Shown here piece by piece: positions 1 to 11,418 of a stretch of DNA of 64,000 nt. Source of the stretch: Trichoderma breve (lineage: Eukaryota; Ascomycota; Sordariomycetes; Hypocreales; Hypocreaceae); contig NC_079232.1 in assembly GCF_028502605.1 (NCBI RefSeq), positions 3,968,001 through 4,032,000 of the forward strand, read 5' to 3'. A program made the position numbers and the translations under genes. Position 1 is the stretch's first letter. Each line of letters starts with the position of its first letter. The notes under the pieces were generated by a model. It had not been told where the DNA came from. It did no database searches and saw nothing but the letters and a program-made list of their open reading frames with translations.

Positions 1-76
1 CATTTGCCTTTAAGAGGACAATCACGAGCTTATTAGATTCTCTCACTTTGAGCTTGAGTAGATCTACCTAGCCAGA

Positions 77-676
77 ATGGCCATGGCAACCCAGACGCAT
101 GTCGAGTCCTTGTCTATCGACAAATCTGTCAACCTGCAATTACTTAACTATTCAGCCAAAAAATTTCGAGAATGCCAACTCTCTGCGTCTGGCCGACCGT
201 ATGACAAGGTCGTGGTTGGGGCGGCCATATTTCGCCATATTCCGAACTTGAGCTCTTCGAAAATGCCCTGCATTCTTCTCTTGAAAAGGGCACCTCATGA
301 ACCATACTTCCCCAACATCTTTGAGTTACCTAGCGGGAAAGTCGATTCAACTGACCCGACACTCAAACATGCCCTTGTCCGTGAGGTAAAAGAGGAGACG
401 GGGTTAGATATCACCGAAATCTCCGCACAGCTGAGTCCAATGACATACCAAACTGAGAAAACCATCAAAAGCGACGCAGGAGTCGAAGTGTTTGTTGTCA
501 AGAGCGCTATTCAGCTCAACTATGTGATTTCAGTATCCGATGGATTGGTGAAGTTGAGCGTAGACGAACATTCGGAGAGCCGTTGGGCCACAGAGGAAGA
601 GTTGGATGAACTAGACATTACAGACGAGACAAGAGTAGTCATTCGGGAAGCCTTCCAGTGGAGTGCCAGCCGGTGA
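77..676 (+). CDS. Nudix (NUDIX hydrolase) domain protein
   Basis: This is a single-exon gene of 199 aa starting at ATG 77. The Nudix signature lies at about residues 86-110: a Gly-Lys start, one extra residue compared with the standard box, then the R-E-V-K-E-E-T-G-L core. The two Glu pairs in that core bind metal and attack the diphosphate. Nudix enzymes hydrolyse nucleoside diphosphates linked to another group (ADP-ribose, NADH, oxidised dNTPs, capped RNA). The substrate cannot be told from the box. No signal peptide or membrane segment is visible, so a cytosolic enzyme is likely. The extra residue in the box is common in fungal members. The first ATG is followed closely by a second (M-A-M), so the start may shift by two codons. 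The next recognisable gene lies about 1.5 kb downstream, so there is no sign of co-transcription. Confidence 0.85.
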   Translation: MAMATQTHVESLSIDKSVNLQLLNYSAKKFRECQLSASGRPYDKVVVGAAIFRHIPNLSSSKMPCILLLKRAPHEPYFPNIFELPSGKVDSTDPTLKHALVREVKEETGLDITEISAQLSPMTYQTEKTIKSDAGVEVFVVKSAIQLNYVISVSDGLVKLSVDEHSESRWATEEELDELDITDETRVVIREAFQWSASR

Positions 677-1900
677 CAAGGTGAAAGAAAGAGTGGTTCT
701 AGATCTCAGGGTATACCAGAGAGCTGATAGACAATATCTGGTAGATTTCTTTTATTGTCGCTAATGTTGGATGGCCAACAGGCAGATGCTTCAAACAGAC
801 TACACAGTCCGTTTGTATAAGAAGATCCCCTCTCAAAGCTATGATAGAGTAATGAAGATAGCAAGAAGTAGAGTAAACGCTTTAATGATCGGCTTCAAAA
901 TATCACCTTCAAAGCCATCAACTATTCATCAGTCCTCTTCAATCTTGGGTCTCCCTAGGGCAGCATTGTCCCCAGTGGCCGTATGTATGTCGAATTCAAC
1001 CAATTATCTAGAAGTCACATCATACTGTATTTAGTCAATTCTGAATGACCAATGCGGAAACGCAAACTGCGACCACGGTTAAGAATGAACTTCAAAGCGC
1101 TGAAGAGTGTAATGCTGCAATAGCTCGATTCATGTGCGATGAAGCTCTTCATGCCAAACTATGGAGGGCCAGAAGCGCTTCATTAAAAAGAACTATTTGT
1201 GTTTGCCCCGACCTCTGACAATCTCAATATCACAAAGTCACTCGTCGTCTGACCATAGCCACCAAAATTGGACAAACTATCGATTCTATTTACTGATCAC
1301 TCACATTTGCCACCTCAGCTACGAATTAAACAGCCCAGCTTGTCCAGAACCGGGCAAGGTAGGCTACGGGCACTATGTTTCTGGGTGACAAGGGAACGGC
1401 TTCAATTTCAGAAACTAATTGCCTTGACTAGTCGTTGGCGTGCCGAGAATCAAGTCTCAGCCCAAAGCGGGAGCCAATCAAGTCTCGGAATCAACTCCCG
1501 TTAGGAAATATTGGACTAACATCTCAGCTTTAGTGTTCGAAATCAATAAAGTGCCATTAGGACAAGATAATAGTGAACTAAGACTCAGCTAGCCACGAAG
1601 CGGACGGGTACGAGCTGTGGGGGCTGCATCTTCACAGCCAATAGTGCATATACACAAGCAAGGCAACTTTGGATCGTTCACAGAACCAGGAATGCCTTGC
1701 ACCACTCTAACCTCTCTGGACACGACACGCCCAGAGTTCGCCCAGGACAGATGTCTATAAATGAGAGCAGATGGTCAGTATTCCACTATTTTTTCACACC
1801 CAATATCAACACAGGGTATAACTTACTGGCATACCGCTGCCGTCTCGGCGTTGTTCAACTTTGATCCCATCTCCTCAGGACTAAACTCTGCGCCCTTCAA
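677..1900. other. Gene-free stretch after the Nudix gene
   Basis: Only short open frames without domain-like composition are present here, and I see no tRNA. A TATA-like box (TATAAAT) at about 1754-1760, just before an ATG at 1761, could serve a 5' exon of the downstream helical-protein gene. That link is unproven. Confidence 0.4.
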
Positions 1901-2146
1901 TTTTGAAACTCAATATCTCACAAGACTTCCACGGAGTAATCACGTCGATAGGGCTCTCGAGACAATTAGGCAAGCTGCTCAGACTGTATCGCAAGGCCCT
2001 GACCTTGTCAAGACACGGGTACTCAACCAGAGTCACGCGTATCAACGGTGTTACCACAAACGGCGTAAAGGGAGATAAATTTGCGGTCCTCGACAATTTA
2101 CTAGGCAGCATATTTCACGATTCTAATACAGGGACCTTTGCTCTAG

Positions 2147-3091
2147 CTGGATAAGCCTTGTCTCACGATCTTCGCCTCCACGCAGCTCTTTTCCAGTCAC
2201 AGAACCCCCGAAGAGGTTGCTGAGGCCCTTGATTTGTTCGCCCGCTTTTCCCGTTTTCGCCCCAGCCTCACATCAACCATGTTCTCTGCTGCTGGTGCCG
2301 TCGGCACAATCCCCTCAGCATATCCCGGAACACTCATTTCCAATATTCTCGCTGGTACTCCTCTACTAGCTAGCACAACGCCATTCTCCTCTGACCATCC
2401 CAGCAGCGGGATGCTGAATGGTATTCTGGCAAACGCTCGACACAGCATGCTGGAAATGCTCGACAAGACGCTCGCTCTAGTATCAGTCTCCGAGCAATGG
2501 ATTAAAGAAATTCCTAACGTGCCCACTACAGAGAGGGAAGTCGCTCAGTGCGCAGCCTTTCAGAAACAGGCCCTAATCTCTTGCAGAATGGCTTTGGAGA
2601 ATTCGCGTCTTGCCAACAACGCCTTCATGAACTCTAATGGGTGCGCCAGAGAGGAAATCAATCGTTTCGAGAGCGAGATTGCTCTGCTGAAAAACAGAGT
2701 CTTGAGCGTAGAAACTCAATACGATCAGGAGATTAACCAAGTGCGCCCACCTCAATTCGCGATGTTTCAAAACTTGGGACTCGGCCAGCCCACTGATGGC
2801 ACGAAACTCGACGAGCTTAAAGCGCTAAGGGACTCTGAAATAGTTAAGCTCAGAAATCAAATCGTCAGACGCACTCAAGACTTGCAAACCATCAACCAAT
2901 CTATAACAAATTTAGGCTTATGGGTCGAACTCTGCGAGCGGGCAGGTGGTTATCTTGGGTCTATTTACAACATTCTTACAGCTATTGGATATAGCAATGA
3001 TACCGATGCCGTCGCATTCAAGGAGCTGATGGGAATCCAGTGGGATCAGATCCACAAGGAGGCTGAGGAGGTGAAATCGTTTCTGCAGTAG
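2147..3091 (+). CDS. Alpha-helical/coiled-coil protein of unknown function (main exon; 5' end uncertain)
   Basis: The frame is open from just after a TAG at 2144 to the TAG at 3089-3091. The first in-frame ATG is at 2279-2281, and useful coding sequence continues upstream of it, so a 5' exon is likely; frames at 1761-2154 are candidates, but I could not find a convincing splice pair. The N-terminal part is small-residue rich (Ala/Gly/Ser/Thr, about 55 residues). It is followed by about 200 residues of predicted amphipathic helix with a Cys-rich turn and a heptad-like stretch (E-x-x-I-x-x-L-x-x-R pattern). A Trp/Gly-containing segment follows (W-V-E-L-C-E-R-A-G-G-Y). This layout resembles helical-bundle pore-forming or membrane-interacting proteins, but I recognise no family. 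It lies 1.5 kb upstream of an NLR, on the same strand. Confidence 0.45.
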   Translation: MDKPCLTIFASTQLFSSHRTPEEVAEALDLFARFSRFRPSLTSTMFSAAGAVGTIPSAYPGTLISNILAGTPLLASTTPFSSDHPSSGMLNGILANARHSMLEMLDKTLALVSVSEQWIKEIPNVPTTEREVAQCAAFQKQALISCRMALENSRLANNAFMNSNGCAREEINRFESEIALLKNRVLSVETQYDQEINQVRPPQFAMFQNLGLGQPTDGTKLDELKALRDSEIVKLRNQIVRRTQDLQTINQSITNLGLWVELCERAGGYLGSIYNILTAIGYSNDTDAVAFKELMGIQWDQIHKEAEEVKSFLQ

Positions 3092-4560
3092 GTAGTGATG
3101 GTGCTATGGACATGACGGCTATGAATGTCAAGGTCGCCGATATGTAAGCAAATTCGGGGCTCGTACACATTGTTTTGCCAGCTACGGCCTTGCTTCCGCA
3201 GTTACGCACCCAAACGAAGAACTCAACCATCATCTAGTGCAACATCAACAAGCTACAGAGGATCATGTAGTTGGCATTATCGGATACTTTGACAAGATCT
3301 CCAACTACAAATTCGCCGTCCTCGATATTATAAACTGCATTCGCGAAGCGTATATCCAACCAGCCGCCATGCACTACAACACCGTCTAGCAAATCAGCGC
3401 CCTGGCCATCCCTCTTCAACAAGACGACCCCTATCCGACATGAACGCCCACTGCCTTCAGTATCAGATGAAGTCTAACGATACTACAGCGCAATTTAGCG
3501 GCGGGGATGCTATGATTGCGAAATAGTAGTGGGCATAAGTGGCGGAGGCTTGTGAGGCGTTGTTGAATGGTTTTAATGATCAGCGCATTTCTCCCATTCA
3601 TACAGTGTTATTTAAACAATGATAGAAGCAATAACTTTGACGAGTTACCTCTGCTAGCGTTTCTGGTTGTTATAAGCAAGTATTGAAGGTTGTATACGCC
3701 GAGGCAAAGCCGGAAGTAATGAGAGTAAGTGGTACATGTAAGACCAGAGTGAAGCCGAACTGGCTCAATATTCCGAACTTTTTGGCCGTAATTTGGAACA
3801 GAAAATAACTCCTTTGAACTTATATTATCGTGGATTATCTGCAAAGAACTACTATGCTGCTACGAAGCACATGTCTGGATAAAATCGCATAGAGATACAT
3901 ATTTACATAGCCGGAAGACGATACACGCCAAACCACTTTGCTACAGACGCCGGTGGCTGACATTCAAGCCTGGTAACCACATATCTTAAAGGACGACCAC
4001 CGGGATAGTAGATATAAATGTGCGCTGGCTTGATAATATATCAAACAACTAAGTGCTGATCGTTATCTCTGCACAGCGATATAATGCCTCTGTGAAGCGC
4101 TATAGCTTGAGTAATGCCCTCAACCTCGCAGTCTAATATACAGACAAGCCCTAGATATAGAGGATCTTCGCAGAGGCGACAATCAATATTTCGCAGCTTG
4201 GTTAGATAACTTCAAAGTACGTTAGAAGCTTTCCAAATCACACGGCTGCTGCGAGATTGTTGACATAAAGATACTGTCGGCTACGAATCTAGTAGGCTAG
4301 CCTTTTAGGTCAATCACCCACATAGAGTCTCTCTCGGAATATAGAAGCATCGGTCAGCAAATATGATACATAGCTGCAGCCTGACCCAACCACATGCGAG
4401 CGGGGTCAAGAAGGTTACCATATTTTCCTAATTGCTCAAGAGCTTCTTTAGTTCGTCTCATTCATGCTTGAGATATATCTTTGGAATTTTACAGTATCAC
4501 TCAAGGCCTACGATGAAGCTCACGGAGCTCAGCTGATAACATTTTAATTCACCAGCAAAC
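3092..4560. other. AT-rich spacer upstream of the NLR gene
   Basis: No gene is recognised. Short fragments such as the minus-strand frame at 3234-3422 look protein-like but have no ATG and no clear partner exon. This spacer must hold the NLR promoter. I see no clear TATA box close to the ATG at 4561. Confidence 0.4.
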
Positions 4561-7500
4561 ATGTCGAACCCTGAAAACTACACAGTTGGGTGGATTTGTG
4601 CCATCAGCACTGAGCGTGTCGCCGCCGAAGCTTTTTTAGACGAGAAGCATGAAGGTCCTGAAAATGTCTCTATCCATGATAATAATGCCTACGCTTTAGG
4701 GAAAATGGGAAGACACAACGTGGTCATCGCTGTCCTACCTGACGGCGAGTATGGAACAGCTTCTGCAGCTACTGTTGCCAGAGATATGTTACACACCTTC
4801 CCCAATATTAGAATTGGCTTAATGGTGGGCATTGGCGGTGGTGTACCAAGTGCCGAGCACGACATCCGCCTAGGCGACATTGTGGTCAGCGCGCCTCGTA
4901 ACGGGAAAGGAGGTGTATTCCAATACGACTTTGGTAAAACAATTCAGGATCAAGAATTCCGACAAACTGTATTCTTAGACCAGCCACCAACAATTTTAAG
5001 AACGGCCATCGCCGGACTTAAAGCTCAATACGAGGCTGAGGGCCACCCGTTGGAAGAAATGATCAGTGACATTCTTGCCAAAAAGCGAAGGCTACAGAAG
5101 AAGTATAAGCGACCAGACCAAAGTAGTGACAGGTTGTTCCAAAGGGAAATAGTTCATCCGGCGGATGAAGAAAGCTGTGTAACGGTTTGCCTTAATGATT
5201 TGTCTAATTTACAACCTCGACACGAACGAACAGAGGACGATGATAATCCAACAATTCACTATGGCACCATCGCATCGGCAAACCAATTAATAAAAGATGC
5301 GAAATTAAGGGACAGGCTCGCAGCCGAGAATGATGTGCTATGCTTTGAAATGGAGGCCGCAGGGCTGATGAATCACTTTCCTTGTCTGGTCATCCGTGGA
5401 ATTTGCGATTACTCAGATTCGCACAAAAATTCAGATTGGCAAGGGTATGCAGCAATGGCGGCTGCTGCATACGCCAAAGAGCTTCTAATCCGCATACCTC
5501 CGAAGAAAATCGAGTCGGAAAAAAGAATCAATGATATAATTATGAAAGGTGAGCTCTCGGTCTATCCCATGGTGAATAGCGTTATACTGATAGAGCAAAG
5601 TCGATAAAAAGATAACTGAAGTCGATGAAAAGATAGATGAGATTAGCCAAAATATCCTATCACTCGGCCTTCCAGTTGTGGAGGGAGCTGCTTTTAGCTC
5701 CTATGCCGAGCAGCGCAATCCGACCTGCTTCCCAAATACCCGAGTTGAACTACTTCAACGTATATTGAATTGGGCTCATAACCCACATGCCAGAAGTATT
5801 TTTTGGCTAAACGGAATGGCTGGGACTGGCAAGTCAACTATTTCACGCACTATGGCCCAGTCTCTTGCCAGAACCAGTCATCTCGGCGCCAGCTTTTTCT
5901 TCAAAAGAGGCGAGGGTGATCGAGGGAGGCCAGTCAAGTTCTTTACAACAATAGCGGCTCAGTTAGCAATAATGCAACCAGCCATCGACATTCATATTAA
6001 AAATGCCCTTAAGATGAACCCTGACATTGGTGACAAAGGGCTCCAGGAACAGTTTATTACGCTCATCTTACAACCTCTATCCGCAGTCTCTCTGGAGAAC
6101 AAAGATGCTGCTGTCATTGTTTTGGTTATTGATGCCTTAGATGAATGTGAATTTGAAGATGACATTATACTTATTCTTCGCCTTTTCGGCCGTCTTACAA
6201 ATTTGAATTTACGGGTCTTCGTTACCAGCCGACCGGAGCTTCCACTTCGTTTGGGCTTTTCTGAAATCCAAGGGGAATTTCAGCAGGTCATTCTCCATGA
6301 AATATCGGAGCCAATGATTCAACGTGACTTGTCAATTCTGATACGTCATGAGCTACGAGAAATCCGAGTCAATTATAATAAAACGGTGCAAGAATATCGA
6401 CAGTTACACAAGGATTGGCCCGGCCAGTCCAATATTGACACTCTGGTGAAGATGGCCACTCCTCTTTTTATATTTGCCGCCACTATATGTCGCTTTCTTG
6501 CTGACCGCAAATATGGGAACCCTGATGCCCGGCTTCGCAAAGTCCTAAGATATGAAACCAAAAGTCAAGAGTCTAAGCTCGATGCAACCTATTTGCCTGT
6601 CCTTAATCAACAGGTTACCGGGTTTTCTGCAAGTGAGCGAAACGAGGTACTACAACAATTTCAATACATTGTCGGCTCTATTGTGCTCCTTGCAAGTCCT
6701 TTACCGACACCTAGTCTGGCACAGCTCCTTGGAATCTCCAGAGATATTATTGATACAAGATTAGATATGCTTCATTCCGTCTTAAGCGTACCGCAATCAG
6801 ATGGGTCTCCGGTCAGATTACTTCACCTCTCATTTCGTGATTTCCTGGTCGATCCCGAGAAAAGAGGGCAAAATCCCTTTTGGGTCAATGAGGCAGAAGC
6901 TCATGCGAGTATAACTAACAACTGTCTGCGCATCATGAAAGAGTTTCTCCGAGAAGACATTTGCAACTTACGATCACTTAGGCTGGAGGGTTCTACAATT
7001 AATATTCAAAACATAACTGTGTTTATTCCTGCTGCAATTCAGTACGCATGCCTGAATTGGGTATTTCACCTTCAAGAAGCAAAATATCACACTGGAAATT
7101 ATACAGAAATACTGCAATTCCTGGAACAGCATTTTTTACATTGGATCGAGGCGCTGAGTTTAATACATCAGGCACCAGAAAGCATCAATATGATCAGAAG
7201 CCTACAGGCAATTTTACCAGTAAGTCTCTCTATCTACGATTGAGTACCAATTTAGTGGATGAAAACGTTGACCTTGTGATAGAACCAGAGTAACAAAGCG
7301 CTCTCTGACTTTTTAGATGACGCTTTGCATATCCTTCAATCAAATTTACAAATAATTACTACGGCGCCTCTTCAACTCTATTCTTCAATTCTTATATTTG
7401 CTCCAAGCAAAAGTATCATTAGAAACTTGTTCAAGGGGACAATTCCTAAGTGGATATGTCTTCAGCCCAAGGTAGAGAACAACTGGAGCCAGTGTATACA

Positions 7501-9388
7501 GACACTCGAAGGTCATAGTCTCTCAGTTATGTCAGTAGCTTTTTCACATGACTCGTCTGTTCTTGCATCAGCTTCGTATGATGGCACCGTTCGCCTATGG
7601 CATGCTAGCACAGGCAAGTGCGTCCAGACTCTCAGTGGCCACGGTTCCCCGGTTTTGTCTGTGGGCTTCTCTCACGACTCGTCGTTTGTGGTATCAGGTT
7701 CACATGACAACTCTATCCGGCTGTGGTACACCGATACTGGCGAATGTTTCCAAATCCTTCGAGACCATTGCGGCTCGGTTAAATCTGTAGCCCTATCGCA
7801 TAACTCATCACTTATAGCATCAGCTTCGTCCGACGGTACCATTCGAATATGGCGCACGCGTACAAATAAGTGTATTCAAATACTCAATGTTCCATATTTT
7901 GACACCGCTTGTGTGGTCTTTTCACATGATTCGTCCATTATAGCATCAAATTCCGGCTATGGTACTATCCATCTATGGGACACCACTACGGGCGAGTGTA
8001 TTCGAAGATTGAGAGGCGGGTCGTCAGCGACATCTGTTGCTTTTTCAAGTGACTCGTCACTGGTAGCAGCCGCCTCCGGTAGCATCATCCGGCTGTGGCG
8101 TACTGATACAGGCGACTGCATCCGAAAATTCAAAGGCCATTTTGACAGCGTTAATTCTATATCCTTCTCACATAACTCATCGCTTTTGGCGTCAGCTTCG
8201 GATGATAATACGATCCGTTTATGGCAAACTACTACAGGCGATTGTATTCAAGAATTGAACGGTCATAACAGCGAAGTTAACTGTGTAACTTTCTCATATA
8301 ACTCATCGACGATAGCATCAGCATCTAGGGATGGGATCATCCGGTTATGGCACGTCAACCTTGATGATATCCAGGAATCCAAACTCAACACCAATGAGGG
8401 CATCCCTCGAGAGCATGCTGAAATTGACGACCGCATCCAGGGAATTGAAGGTTATGGCGCCCGCATAGACAAAGTGGCCTTTTCTCACGATTCATCACTC
8501 CTTGCATCGCTTTCATTCGATGGTACCGTCCGCACATGGCGTACTGATACAGGCGGTTGTGTACAACAATTCAAGAGTCGAACTAGCCCCATGTATTCTC
8601 CGCAGAATGCATCGTTTGACTGGCATAGCTGCTTAGTTTTCTCACATGATTCATCGCTTGTGGCATTCTCTTTGGGAGATACATCTCTGTGGCTATGCAG
8701 TGTTAATACAGGCGAATGCATCCACGAACTCAAAGGTCATGATAAACTTGGCGTCCGTTCCGCTTCGTTCTCTTATGAATCGTTACTTGTCGCATCAACT
8801 TCAGCAGGTATCGTCCGGATATGGCGCGTTGATAAAGGCTATTGTCTGCGCATATTTAAGATCTGGGAAGCTTGCTTAGTGGCCTTCTCACCTGAGGATT
8901 CATCGCTTATAGCATCAGTTGCAGAGCAAGACAGTCGAATATGGTCTATTATTACAGGCGAGTGTGTGCAGATACTTGAGAACCCAAAACCTTTTTATCA
9001 TTCAGTCGCTTTCTCACATGATTCGTCGCTTGTAGCAGCAACTTTCGGAGGTACCATTCAGCTATGGCGTTCTGATACAGGAGAGTGTGTCCATGAATTC
9101 CATACGCACAAAGATCACTTTTTGACAGGAGTATCATTCGCACTTGACAATTTACACCTTCTTACACCAGTGGGGATATTTACTACTGTAGAAGGCGAGT
9201 ACAGTTTCCGTGCTGAGGGTTATGGATTTAACGTAGATCGCTCTTGGATCACGTGGAATGGAAATAACCTGCTGTGGGTGCCGTCAGATTATCGATCACA
9301 TGTCACCGCTGTGAATAAGTCAACTGTAGCTGTCGGCTGCACTTCAGGAAGAGTTTGGATAATGAGATTTTCAGCTTATACACAATGA
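4561..9388 (+). CDS. NOD-like receptor: PNP_UDP-NACHT-WD40 (STAND NTPase)
   Basis: Three exons are joined by introns 5549-5600 (52 bp, phase 1) and 7220-7288 (69 bp, phase 0), giving about 1568 aa. Residues about 5-330 form a nucleoside-phosphorylase-like domain: the start pattern V-G-W-I-C-A-I, the glycine run [15 protein letters not shown], the E-M-E-A-A-G-L motif and R-G-I-C-D-Y-S-D. A short heptad-like linker follows, crossing the first splice site. The NACHT domain has Walker [10 protein letters not shown] (about residue 402) and Walker B V-I-D-A-L-D-E-C (about 505). From about residue 935, some 12 WD40 blades run almost to the end. This is the classic fungal STAND layout: WD40 senses, NACHT oligomerises, and the N-terminal domain executes. 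Such receptors act in non-self recognition and regulated cell death. All key motifs are intact, so the gene looks functional. The ligand is unknown. Confidence 0.93.
7489..9160 (+). repeat. WD40 repeat array within the NLR (about 12 blades)
   Basis: Blades of about 42 codons follow one consensus: V-A-F-S-H-D-S-S-L, then A-S-A-S-x-D-G-T-I-R-L-W, then T-D-T-G-E-C-I. Blades 1-3 and 6 are close to consensus and also similar in DNA (for example TTCTCACATGATTCGTCGCTTGTAGCA near 9011 and a near copy at 8639). Blades 4-5 and 9-12 lack parts of the G-H or D-G-T positions, and the last is degenerate. The pattern suggests past duplication of blades followed by decay at the C-terminal end. Confidence 0.85.
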
Positions 9389-10230
9389 TATATCAAATTG
9401 AAATAACACCAAATGAACGTTTTGTATCGGCATGCATATTTCATTTTAATTATCTGACAGAGTACATATCCAGTTACTACTTAATTTGCCAAATACATTG
9501 TAAGTGCTGAGGGCTGTGGAGATGTTCTTCAAAAGGGCGGCATACGATCCATCATATCTTCAACTATCATGAAGCAACTGTATTATTTCCTTAACTAGAA
9601 ACAAGCTGTACACGATGAGTAAGTATCGTCTTGGACGGAACTCGCTCTCCGGTTAATATTTATCACATATGATTATAAATCACGGATAATAATATCTATC
9701 TCTACCTACCTAATTTTACTACCTATATCGTCTCTATCTAAAGAGGGGGTCCCTCATGGCAAAACTGCACAAAACTGCAGATACTCCACCAATTCCATTA
9801 CATCCTTCATGTTTACTGGCACTAGTTTGTTTGCGGATCAGAATCCATTCGATGACTAGATATTATATAGACAGATATATGGGTGATTTTAATACAGAAA
9901 ACACGTCATCAATGGGTAAATCTTCTACAGTCGTGCCCCAGGGATGCATGTGCAACTATTGGATTGACAAGCTACCAAGTGCCAGTCGTACCACCTTGCT
10001 TCCAATTTGCGATCCACTGAAGCGCCATTCGAATAACATTTATGATCTTCAAGTCTATAAATGACGCAATTCAACCGCAGAAGCTTTATTATCGGAGATA
10101 TCACAAGTTTTCAGTATACGTAATTCCATGCTACTGTTCTGTACATGCTGTCCCGGGGCAAAACCTACTAGGCTTCGCCATTAAAGCGATACAAACGACT
10201 ATAGCGATAGTCTCTGCATTCATTTTTTAA
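9389..10230. other. Gene-free AT-rich stretch after the NLR
   Basis: It holds the NLR 3' region and short AT-rich open frames without recognisable domains. A (CTATCTCTACCTACC)-like pyrimidine tract sits near 9692-9715. Confidence 0.4.
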
Positions 10231-10720
10231 GACATTGATCCTAACTCCATCGCTCATATCGAAGACGATAAGCTCTCCATCGAGTTTTACCAGCAACATA
10301 AGCATCTATGGAGCAACACCGCGAAGTTATCAGAGTTCCTTGGCCGGGCCCGAGAATTCGATGCCATCTACTATCCCGGAGGTCATGGACGGGTTTTTTC
10401 ATCTCGCATTCGATAAGGATTCACACGCTTTAATTGTCGAGTTCTTGAATAAGGGCAAGGTTATCTCCGCTGTATGCCATTGAGTTGCAGCTCTTACTGA
10501 AGTCAGCCTGCCTGATGGGACTCTTCTGCTAGCTGGAAAACAGGTTACTGGCTATGGTAACAAAGAGGAGGTACAGGCTCAAGTGACCGAGCATATTCCG
10601 TTTATCATTAAGGGCCGCTTGAATAAGATTACTCAAGGTTATACAAAGGCAGCGGAGCCATGGGGGCCCAGCGTGGTTGTCGATAGTAGAATAACCACCG
10701 GCCAGAAGCCTACTAAAGCG
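10231..10720 (+). pseudogene. DJ-1/PfpI family (Hsp31-like glyoxalase III) pseudogene
   Basis: Translated in two frames, this stretch reads as the middle and C-terminal part of an Hsp31-class DJ-1 protein. Frame 1 (10231 to about 10385) carries D-P-N-S-I, L-W-S-N-T-A-K-L and F-D-A-I-Y-Y-P-G-G-H-G. A one-base frameshift follows. Frame 2 then carries F-H-L-A-F-D-K-D-S-H-A-L-I, then S-A-V-C-H around the catalytic Cys. The Gly codon after C-H is TGA (10481-10483). After the stop the same frame continues with V-A-A-L-T-E-V, L-P-D-G-T-L-L, Q-V-T-G-Y and T-T-G-Q. About 60 N-terminal residues and the extreme C-terminus are missing. Intact relatives are glutathione-independent glyoxalases or chaperones. 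One frameshift, one stop and both ends lost make this a dead copy. Confidence 0.85.
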
Positions 10721-11312
10721 GTACTCTATATTAAGCATTCAATTTGTACGTTCAATAACAAGATATTTTAAATGGAGATTAGAATAAATATATGGATTTT
10801 TCTGCAAGATATTCTCAATATCTGTAATGAGCAGAGTGTATACGGCTGTGTAACAAATCGTCTTGATAGTCGTTTTCTAGGTTACTTGTGTCGTAAAACC
10901 TCTCTGCTGATACAAATATGGCTCAATCCACTTGATCCAGTGTTCTTAAAATGGAGTAGCTTTCGTAAAATTCTCGTTGACAAGGGGGGACCGTCTAATC
11001 GCATTCACTCGTCCATTCACAGCTGCATCGGGAAGTGGTGCATCGTGACCATTGATGTGATACTTATTGCGCTCCGCCTGGTCTTCTTTTTACTGTACAC
11101 TAACTCGGACCAATTTTCGATGTTGACTACGCATTAGCAAAAACAGGCCCTGCTTTGATGGTGATCTCAAAACAGACATCTTCAGCAAGCATATTGAGTA
11201 AATACGTATAAATCCTGTATATATCATAATAAGCACGCCGTCATTCAACAAATTCAGAGTCATCCCGGCTCCGAAAGTGGGGTCACATCCACCAAATCCT
11301 CCATCCGGATTG
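10721..11312. other. Gene-free stretch between the pseudogene and tRNA-Ile
   Basis: An open frame of 121 codons at 10772-11137 has biased hydrophobic/Ile-rich composition and no recognisable motif. I do not call it a gene. Confidence 0.35.
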
Positions 11313-11418
11313 GCTTCCGTAGCTCAGTTGGTTAGAGCTTCGTACTAATACTTTCAAGTCTTCACGACTCAAAGTCTTGGTAATGCGAAGGTCGCAGGTT
11401 CAAGCCCTGCCGGGAGCA
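11313..11418 (+). tRNA. tRNA-Ile(AAT) with a 32-nt intron
   Basis: The acceptor stem pairs GCTTCCG (11313-11319) with CGGGAGC (11411-11417), with one G-T pair, and A 11418 is the discriminator. The D arm is GCTC/GAGC. The anticodon stem TCGTA (11340-11344) pairs with TGCGA (11384-11388). The loop is C-T-A-A-T-A, then an intron at 11351-11382, then A 11383. The anticodon AAT (11347-11349) reads isoleucine. The T arm is GCAGG/CCTGC with TTCAAGC. The intron sits one base 3' of the anticodon, the canonical eukaryotic position. TTTTTTT tracts at about 11451-11467 can serve as the Pol III terminator. Confidence 0.93.

Noticed and set aside
771..1034. 87-codon plus-strand frame after the Nudix gene
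   Set aside because: No motif, no homologous feel, and it sits in an AT-rich spacer.
10772..11137. 121-codon plus-strand frame after the DJ-1-like pseudogene
   Set aside because: Ile/Leu-rich by base composition; no motif to support a gene.
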